The position numbers and the translations under genes were made by a program. A DNA stretch of 61,767 bases, from assembly GCA_007745635.1 (NCBI GenBank), contig CP036272.1:957342-1019108 (forward strand). Direction: 5' to 3'. A model generated the notes under the pieces. The model worked only from the letters and a program-made list of their open reading frames with translations, did not search any database and had not been told where the DNA came from. How positions within the stretch are numbered: position 1 is the stretch's first letter; the number at the start of each line of letters is the position of its first letter. Origin of the DNA: Stieleria bergensis. Lineage in GTDB: Bacteria > Planctomycetota > Planctomycetia > Pirellulales > Pirellulaceae. Positions 56,767 to 61,767 of this stretch are shown here, in pieces.

Positions 56767-57681
56767 ATGCAATTAGGTTATGTCAGCGCGATCTTGCCAG
56801 AACAGGATTTGAAGTTCGTGATGGAAAGTGCCGCGCAGTCTGGGTACGACTGTGTGGAAGTGATGTGTTGGCCCGTTGGCAAGGCAACACGCCGCTATGC
56901 CGGGGTGACGCACTTGGATGTGGCCAATCTTGATCAAGAGCAGATCGAATCGCTTGAGCAGTTGAAAGAGGAGACCGGGGTCTCGATCAGCGGGCTGGGT
57001 TATTACCCCAACGCTTTGTCGCCCGATCAGGCGGAGTCCCAGCAGGCCATTGATCATTTGCAGGTTCTGATCAAAGCCGCGGACCGATTAGGGATTCGCG
57101 TGGTCAATACCTTTGTCGGTCGTGACTGGACAAAGACCGTGGATGCGAATTGGCCGCGGTTCTTGGATGTCTGGAAGCCGTTGATTGAACTGGCGGAGCA
57201 GCGCAACGTCAAAGTCGGAATCGAGAACTGTCCGATGTTCTTCACCGATGATGAATGGCCAGGTGGAAAGAATTTGGCGCACAGTCCCGACATCTGGCAG
57301 CGGATGTTTAACGATCTTCCTAGCGATCATTTCGGGCTGAATTACGACCCGTCGCACATGATTTTCCAGCAGATGGACTATCTGGCTCCGATGAGTGAGT
57401 TTGCCGACAAGCTGTTTCATGTGCATGCCAAGGACGTGCGTGTGGACCAGGATCGTTTGGATCGAGTTGGTGTGCTGGCCAACCCAAACTTGTGGCATAC
57501 GCCAAAGCTACCGGGGATGGGGCAGGTGGATTGGGGACAGTTCTTTGGTGCCTTGACCGACACCGGTTACAACGGGCCAGTGTGCGTTGAAATCGAAGAT
57601 CGCGTGTACGAAGGGACGCTGGAAGATCGGCTTCGTGCGATGCGACAAAGTTGCAATTTTCTGCGAGGCTTTGTGGTTTAG
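56767..57681 (+). CDS. Sugar phosphate isomerase/epimerase family protein
   Basis: The protein has 304 residues from the ATG at 56767 ([20 protein letters not shown]); the longer frame to 56647 is unlikely. A xylose-isomerase-like TIM barrel is seen, with probable metal ligands in [10 protein letters not shown] (Glu), [10 protein letters not shown] (Asp and His), HVHAKDV (His) and VCVEIED (Glu). There is no signal peptide, so it is cytoplasmic. It probably acts on a small sugar or inositol derivative (IolE/IolI type). The next gene is of the same fold 121 bases on, suggesting a pathway pair. Confidence 0.9.
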   Translation: MQLGYVSAILPEQDLKFVMESAAQSGYDCVEVMCWPVGKATRRYAGVTHLDVANLDQEQIESLEQLKEETGVSISGLGYYPNALSPDQAESQQAIDHLQVLIKAADRLGIRVVNTFVGRDWTKTVDANWPRFLDVWKPLIELAEQRNVKVGIENCPMFFTDDEWPGGKNLAHSPDIWQRMFNDLPSDHFGLNYDPSHMIFQQMDYLAPMSEFADKLFHVHAKDVRVDQDRLDRVGVLANPNLWHTPKLPGMGQVDWGQFFGALTDTGYNGPVCVEIEDRVYEGTLEDRLRAMRQSCNFLRGFVV

Positions 57682-57802
57682 CTATTGCCGCTTCGTGCGC
57701 TGTCTTTATCAATAACCACTTCTCAAGCAAGGCGGTGATCGCGGTGAAACGAGCCGTCGAGCTGCATTTCTATTTTGAACTTTAACCGGACGAGTAGACG
57801 CA

Positions 57803-58648
57803 ATGGATCAATGGCCAATCGGAGTGTTCGCATCTGTCGATGCTGGACTTGGTGTCAAATGGGATGTGATCAAAGAGTTGGGATTGCCGACGATTCAGTT
57901 GCACGCCCCACATGGTGACCAGCGAGATCAAGCGACTGCTGAGCAATTGCGGGCTCAGTTGGAAAGCATGAACGTGCGTTGTACGGCTGTTTTTGGTGGC
58001 TTCGATGGTGAAAGCTACGCCGATATCCCCACGGTGGAACGCACCATCGGTTTGGTTCCTGAAGACACTCGGGAGTCGCGTCTTGCTGAAATGCGCGACA
58101 TCTCTGATTTTGCAAAGCACCTGGGCTGTGACACCGTGGCGCTGCACTTAGGGTTTATCCCGCACGACCCCGAGGCGTCGTTATTCAAAGAAGTCGTTGC
58201 GGTCACGGCGCAGTTGTGTGACCACTGCAAAGCCAATGGCCAGTACTTGCATTTAGAAACCGGGCAGGAAACAGCTGCGGGCTTGATGGACTTTATTGCC
58301 GCCGTTGGCCGTGACAATCTAAAGATCAACTTTGATCCGGCAAACATGATTCTGTACGGAACAGGCCAGCCGATTGAAGCTCTGAAAGCCGTCGCTCCGC
58401 ACGTTCGCAGCGTGCACTGCAAGGATGGTACCTGGAGTGATCAGCCCGGTCAGACCTGGGGGCAAGAGGTGGCGCTCGGTGAAGGTGATGTCGACATTCG
58501 CAAGTACCTGCAGACGCTCAAAGAGATTGGGTACGAAGGTCCTCTGACCATCGAGCGTGAGATCCCAGAAGATCCCGAGCGTCAGAAGGTTGAAATTGGT
58601 GGCGCGATTGAATTGCTTAATCGCCTGAAGGCCGAAATCCTGGGCTGA
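57803..58648 (+). CDS. Sugar phosphate isomerase/epimerase family protein
   Basis: This is a 281-residue cytoplasmic TIM-barrel protein of the xylose-isomerase-like superfamily. Likely metal ligands are Glu of LHLETGQET, Asp and Asn in INFDPANMILYG, His in VHCKDGTW and Glu in LTIEREI. It is related to, but clearly different from, the preceding gene (different spacing and a shorter N-terminus), so the pair is not a recent duplication. Its substrate is unknown. Confidence 0.9.
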   Translation: MDQWPIGVFASVDAGLGVKWDVIKELGLPTIQLHAPHGDQRDQATAEQLRAQLESMNVRCTAVFGGFDGESYADIPTVERTIGLVPEDTRESRLAEMRDISDFAKHLGCDTVALHLGFIPHDPEASLFKEVVAVTAQLCDHCKANGQYLHLETGQETAAGLMDFIAAVGRDNLKINFDPANMILYGTGQPIEALKAVAPHVRSVHCKDGTWSDQPGQTWGQEVALGEGDVDIRKYLQTLKEIGYEGPLTIEREIPEDPERQKVEIGGAIELLNRLKAEILG

Positions 58649-58725
58649 AAACATTGCTCGGATTACCGCGGTCAGGTCACCGCTGATCTTCCTGTTGAGT
58701 CGAATCAGCAGCAGTGAGTCGTTCA

Positions 58726-59244
58726 TCAAGAACGCAACTGTTGACGCAATGCGGGAATGACCGAAGCTGGGACAAACTTTTCCAGCTGTTGGTCATCGTC
58801 GCTGATGCCGGCAATCTGTTTCAGTAGCGAGCTGCTGACGTGCGCGAAGCGTTCGTCAGCCATCAGAAAGACCGTTTCAATTTCTGGATTCAATTGGCGG
58901 TTGGCCATCATCATGGTGAACTCGCCTGCGGTATCGGTCAGCGGTCGAATGCCTCGCACCATGACTCGCGATCCCAGTGAGTGGACGAAGTCGACCGCCA
59001 GTCCGTCAAAGAACTCGACTTTGACGTTGTTCAGGCCGCTGGTGACTTGGGAGACCAAGTCACGTCGTTGCTGTGGCGTAAACAGCGATCGCTTGTCAGC
59101 ATTGACGCCGATGCCAATGACGAGCGTGTCGAACAGTCGACTGGCACGCTCGATAATGTGCAGGTGTCCCAGTGTGATCGGATCGAACGATCCCGTGTAG
59201 ACTGCGATCCGGTCGTCGGGGTGCGTGCTGGTCGAAGAGTGCAT
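58726..59244 (-). CDS. coaD: Pantetheine-phosphate adenylyltransferase (CoaD)
   Basis: This 172-residue cytoplasmic enzyme of coenzyme A synthesis transfers AMP from ATP to 4-phosphopantetheine. The nucleotidyltransferase motif is TGSFDPITLGHLHII (residues 17-31, with T/HxGH as GH), followed by LVIGIGVNADKRSLF, the family-typical VDFVHSLGSRVMVRGIRPLT, and FLMADERFAHVSSSLLKQIA. The N-terminus is about ten residues longer than in E. coli. It starts 21 bases after the class V aminotransferase gene, so the two are probably co-transcribed. Confidence 0.96.
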   Translation of the reverse strand: MHSSTSTHPDDRIAVYTGSFDPITLGHLHIIERASRLFDTLVIGIGVNADKRSLFTPQQRRDLVSQVTSGLNNVKVEFFDGLAVDFVHSLGSRVMVRGIRPLTDTAGEFTMMMANRQLNPEIETVFLMADERFAHVSSSLLKQIAGISDDDQQLEKFVPASVIPALRQQLRS

Positions 59245-59265
59245 GATGAGTCTTTGAAAAGGATG

Positions 59266-60474
59266 CTAGCTTGCTTGACGTGCGTCATCGATTGCGTCCA
59301 GCAAGGGTTGGAAATCCGCAACGTTATTGTAAGCGTGAATGCTCGCTCGCACGCCTCCGCCGCGGCAGCTAACGACACAGTTTCGCTCAGCGGCAGCGCT
59401 GCGTATCGCAGCCGGTTCGATGCCGGGGACTTCGAAGGTGACGATTCCGGATTGATGATTGGGTGATGTGGGGACTCGGGTGATTGCGCCTGCTGTTTGC
59501 AAGCGTCGATCGAGCTCGGTGGCTAATTCAATCACGCGATCGCCGATCGCACGGCTGCCGTGAGCTTCACGCACGGCCTGAAAAATTTTCCAGCTCGCCA
59601 GCAGCGCCGCGGCGCCGACCATGTTTCCTGAGCCCGGTTCGAAGCGAACGGCGCTGTCACGGAGGACTAGATTGGGCGTGTCGTAGCTGAACGCTTGTTG
59701 GGCGCTGTTCCAGCCCACGTTGCCGCAGCGTAGCAGGTCGAGGTGACGTTTGCGAATCATGGCGACGCCGAAGCCCTCCGGGCCGAGCAGCCATTTGTGG
59801 CCGTCGGCAGCAAGAAAGTCCACATCGATTGTCCGTAAGTCCAGGTCGAAGATTCCCAGGCCTTGGATGGCATCCAGAAACACGAGGACACCGCGTTGAT
59901 GAGCTCGTTGTACTAGTTCGGCCAAGTCAATGCGAAACCCGCTGGCGTAGCCCACCCATGAGGTGGCGATGATGCGAGTGGATTGATCCACATGCTCGAA
60001 GAGGTCATCGAGGTCGATGGCACCGTTGTTATGGGGGACGATTCGCAGTTCAACGCCGCGAGAGCGTTGGTTTTCCCAAGGGTAGCGGTTGCTCGGGAAT
60101 TCGCCGTCGGGAATGACAATGTTGTCACCTGGTTTCCAGGGGAAGCCTTCGGCGACCAAGTTGATTCCGGTTGAGGTGTTGGGGATCAAGCAGATTTCGT
60201 CTCGATCAGCGCCTAGCCAGTCGGCGGCGAGATGTCGCAATTCACCGAGTCGGGCATTCCACTTGGGCCAGTGAATATCGCCGTCAGAGCTGCATTGATT
60301 GGCGTATTCCGCCATCGACTCGACCGCAGGGGCCGATAATGGGCCGACCGCTGCGTGATCGAGGTACGACCAGCGTTTGGCCACTGGCATCTGTTGCCGC
60401 CACCAAGACCAGGGATCGGATTGCAGCCGTGGGGCGTCCCCGGGGCTAATTGGACGGGATCGGTCAGAAGGCAT
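59266..60474 (-). CDS. Class V PLP-dependent aminotransferase family protein
   Basis: This is a 402-residue PLP enzyme of the cysteine desulfurase/isopenicillin epimerase group. The ATG at 60474 (MPSDRSRPISPGD) is preferred to the frame start at 60519. PLP-binding features are NTSTGINLVAEGF, FLDAIQGLGIFDL and the lysine in DGHKWLLGPEG. The C-terminal segment CRGGGVRASIHAYNN has no cysteine where SufS/IscS carry the persulfide Cys, so it is not an obvious sulfur donor for the suf cluster at 11-16 kb. The exact reaction is unknown. Confidence 0.88.
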   Translation of the reverse strand: MPSDRSRPISPGDAPRLQSDPWSWWRQQMPVAKRWSYLDHAAVGPLSAPAVESMAEYANQCSSDGDIHWPKWNARLGELRHLAADWLGADRDEICLIPNTSTGINLVAEGFPWKPGDNIVIPDGEFPSNRYPWENQRSRGVELRIVPHNNGAIDLDDLFEHVDQSTRIIATSWVGYASGFRIDLAELVQRAHQRGVLVFLDAIQGLGIFDLDLRTIDVDFLAADGHKWLLGPEGFGVAMIRKRHLDLLRCGNVGWNSAQQAFSYDTPNLVLRDSAVRFEPGSGNMVGAAALLASWKIFQAVREAHGSRAIGDRVIELATELDRRLQTAGAITRVPTSPNHQSGIVTFEVPGIEPAAIRSAAAERNCVVSCRGGGVRASIHAYNNVADFQPLLDAIDDARQAS

Positions 60475-60610
60475 GTCGGGAATACTCCGCAGGCAATGGG
60501 CGTTGGACGCCCGTATCAATTGGAATTGGCGGAAAAACTGACCTCATCGCACTCAGGCGACGATTTGGTAAACTAGGCGACGCTAAGCCTGTAAGGAAAC
60601 CGGCGTAGGC

Positions 60611-60640
60611 TTGGGAAAATCATGAATTTGTAACTATACT
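60611..60640 (+). promoter_or_regulatory. Probable sigma-70-type promoter of the small membrane protein gene
   Basis: TTGGGA (60611-60616) and TATACT (60635-60640) are separated by 18 bases, about 80 bases before the ATG at 60720. The -10 box matches five of six consensus bases. AAGCCT/AGGCTT arms (60585-60590 and 60607-60612) flank and touch the -35 box. Confidence 0.55.
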
Positions 60641-60719
60641 ACGGCGACGACCGCGTTGCGAAGTGACTTCCCGGTTCCTCTTCTAGACCTGACCCCACGA
60701 ATTTACCGAGGAATTTTTG

Positions 60720-60923
60720 ATGCCCAAGGCCCTTTGTCTTTTCAGCCTTGTTGCGTCGATCCTGGTGGCCAGTTTGTTTCTGCTGGATGCTTTAGCAGCA
60801 ATGCTTGGCCAAACCGGATTAGCGATTTTAGGTGGCGTAAGCTTGTTGATGGACATCACGTTCATCGTGCTAGCTGGAATCATGGCGTTTTTGAGCTGGC
60901 TGACCTATAAACAGCAGCGTTAG
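60720..60923 (+). CDS. Small two-helix membrane protein
   Basis: This is a 67-residue protein starting at the ATG at 60720, with GAGGAA 8 bases upstream as a ribosome site. Two hydrophobic helices are visible (about 5-24 and 33-58: LCLFSLVASILVASLFLLDA and ITFIVLAGIMAFLSWL), followed by a short basic end (YKQQR). No motif identifies a function. A well-placed promoter and ribosome site support it as a real gene despite its size. It lies beside the non-coding repeat field. Confidence 0.75.
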   Translation: MPKALCLFSLVASILVASLFLLDALAAMLGQTGLAILGGVSLLMDITFIVLAGIMAFLSWLTYKQQR

Positions 60924-61144
60924 TCGTCATTTGGTCATTGCCCCTGCGAGCACCTTCTTGGATCTATGATCGCTAGCGGGTCCCCTATCACTCCTTCGTT
61001 CTGACCAGCTAGGGTCCTTTCTCCGCTGGTGATGTTTATCGGCGTCACCATCTGTGCAGCCTATTCGAAGCACTTCTTTTCAATTGGTGGTAAGTTTGCC
61101 ACCTCCAATCCGATGCTGGTGGCGAGCCTGTTCGGTGACCATTT

Positions 61145-61200
61145 CACCGCGGGGACTTCACCGTGGGGACTTCACCGTGGGGACTTCACCGTGGGGACAG
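61145..61200. repeat. 14-bp tandem repeat, four copies
   Basis: CACCGTGGGGACTT repeats at 61145, 61159, 61173 and 61187, with one change in the first copy and two in the last. The last copy runs straight into the palindrome GGGGACAGTCCCC, so the array looks built from half of that palindrome. Confidence 0.9.
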
Positions 61201-61766
61201 TCCCCGCCGAATGTGAGCCTGGGTGGTTTGCCAGGATTGGTGCGTTTTGGGTGTCTAGGCTGTTTGGTTTCTCCTCTCTCCGGGGACAGTCCCTTCTGAA
61301 TGTGGGTTTGGGTGGAATGCTGGGGATGGCGTGCTTTGGGTGGCTGGGATGTTTGGCTGGGATGTTTGGCTGGGATGTTTGGCTGGGATGTTTGGCTGGG
61401 ATGTTTGGCTGGGATGTTTGGCTGGGATGTTTGGCTTCGCCTCTTCCTGGGGACAGTCCCCTCTGATTAAGTCGTTTTTCGCAGGGGACAGTCCCCTAGG
61501 AATGTGAGTTTGGGCGGAATGCCTGGGATGGAGAGCTTGGGGTGGATGGGGCGTTTTGATTTGCCTCTTCCTTGTGTTTTCCAGGGGACTGTTTTCCAGG
61601 GGACAGTCCCCGCTGATCAGTCCCCGCTGCAGGTGAGCTTGGGTGGAATGCCGAGGCTGGCGCGTTTTGGGCGACTGGGATGTTTGGCTTTGCCTCTTCC
61701 AGGGGACTGCCTCTTCCAGGGGACAGTCCCCTCTGAACAAGACATTTTTCGGCGGGGACAGTCCCC
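61193..61766. repeat. Cluster of GGGGACAGTCCCC palindromes, seven copies
   Basis: GGGGACAGTCCCC occurs at 61193-61205, 61449-61461, 61484-61496, 61599-61611, 61719-61731 and 61754-61766, with a copy lacking the last C at 61282-61293. Most follow TTCC or TTTTTC and precede CTGA or CTCTGA. The window ends one base after the last copy. Confidence 0.95.
61342..61432. repeat. 13-bp tandem repeat, seven perfect copies
   Basis: GGCTGGGATGTTT is repeated seven times without a single change. The unit is not a multiple of three and the array is outside any gene. Perfect identity suggests recent expansion. Confidence 0.97.
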
Positions 61767-61767
61767 G

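Larger units (their letters stand above)
60924..61767. other. Non-coding repeat field at the right edge
   Basis: The last 844 bases contain no supported gene; the frames crossing them (61029-61466 plus and 61255-61740 minus) only translate repeats. The field mixes a 14-bp array, a 13-bp array and seven GGGGACAGTCCCC-type palindromes, separated by near-copies of a sentence-like segment containing GTGAG-TTTGGG-TGGAATGC. Confidence 0.75.

Noticed and set aside
59266..60474. Calling the class V enzyme SufS
   Set aside because: The C-terminal segment lacks the Cys-containing loop of cysteine desulfurases, and it is 43 kb from the suf genes.
61342..61432. CRISPR array
   Set aside because: The 13-bp units are contiguous with no spacers and no cas genes are present; it is a minisatellite.
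61029..61740. Overlapping frames in the right-edge repeat field
   Set aside because: They translate tandem and palindromic repeats into Trp/Gly/Leu or Pro/His/Thr strings on both strands, without start signals or domains.

Overview
The window looks like a contig from a planctomycete close to Rhodopirellula (family Pirellulaceae). The evidence is the protein families, which are seen directly: a BBP7-type outer-membrane barrel, the DUF1549/DUF1553 - PPC - DUF1501 trio, a DUF1559 prepilin-like protein, a WD40 protein with a planctomycete cytochrome domain, a PEP-CTERM protein, a sulfatase, and a very large Ser/Thr kinase with FG-GAP repeats followed by an ECF-type sigma factor. Most genes lack a clear Shine-Dalgarno sequence and several start with GTG, which also fits. 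No rRNA, tRNA, CRISPR array, prophage or intact transposase was found.

Layout. 0-5.3 kb (minus strand): an unknown protein, a BBP7 barrel protein, an acyltransferase-3 membrane protein and an unknown protein with a weak methyltransferase-like look. 5.8-9.0 kb (plus): an FdhF/YdeP-type molybdopterin oxidoreductase and a small zinc-ribbon membrane protein. 9.0-16.5 kb (minus): a run read as sufR-sufC-sufB-sufD-sufT followed by mfnD-mfnF, that is Fe-S cluster assembly under its own Fe-S sensing repressor, then two enzymes of methanofuran/methylofuran synthesis for tetrahydromethanopterin-linked C1 metabolism. 16.8-20.2 kb (plus): glucose 1-dehydrogenase, a mini-lipoprotein and a DUF1559 protein. 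20.3-26.1 kb (minus): DUF1549/1553, PPC and DUF1501 genes. 26.6-28.6 kb (plus): a lipoprotein alpha/beta hydrolase and a trypsin-like protease. 28.6-33.1 kb (minus): cytochrome/WD40 and PHP-domain proteins. 33.8-38.8 kb (plus): ribosomal protein S1 with a strong terminator, a PEP-CTERM protein and a sulfatase. 38.8-47.1 kb: a secreted coiled-coil protein (minus), then the giant kinase and sigma factor (plus). 47.3-55.6 kb (minus): a Tat-exported TIM-barrel protein, a response regulator, a sensor kinase, a VWA protein and an Hsp70 with a long repetitive tail. 56.2-60.9 kb: an unknown protein, two sugar isomerase/epimerase-type TIM barrels, coaD, a class V aminotransferase and a small membrane protein. 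60.9-61.8 kb is a non-coding repeat field.

Two themes cut across the genes. First, short tandem minisatellites (13-22 bp units, 3-8 copies) are scattered through the window. Inside genes their units are always multiples of three (15, 18 or 21 bp) and give low-complexity linkers; between genes 13, 14 and 22 bp units also occur. Second, the palindrome GGGGACAGTCCCC, or its 12-base relative, lies at both ends of the window, which suggests that the assembly stopped in a dispersed repeat family.

The best leads are the mfnD-mfnF pair with a perfect hairpin in front of mfnD, the SufR-like regulator with a candidate operator that moves its start codon, and the kinase/FG-GAP/sigma pair. All functional statements come from reading the sequence and from knowledge of the families; no database search was run.
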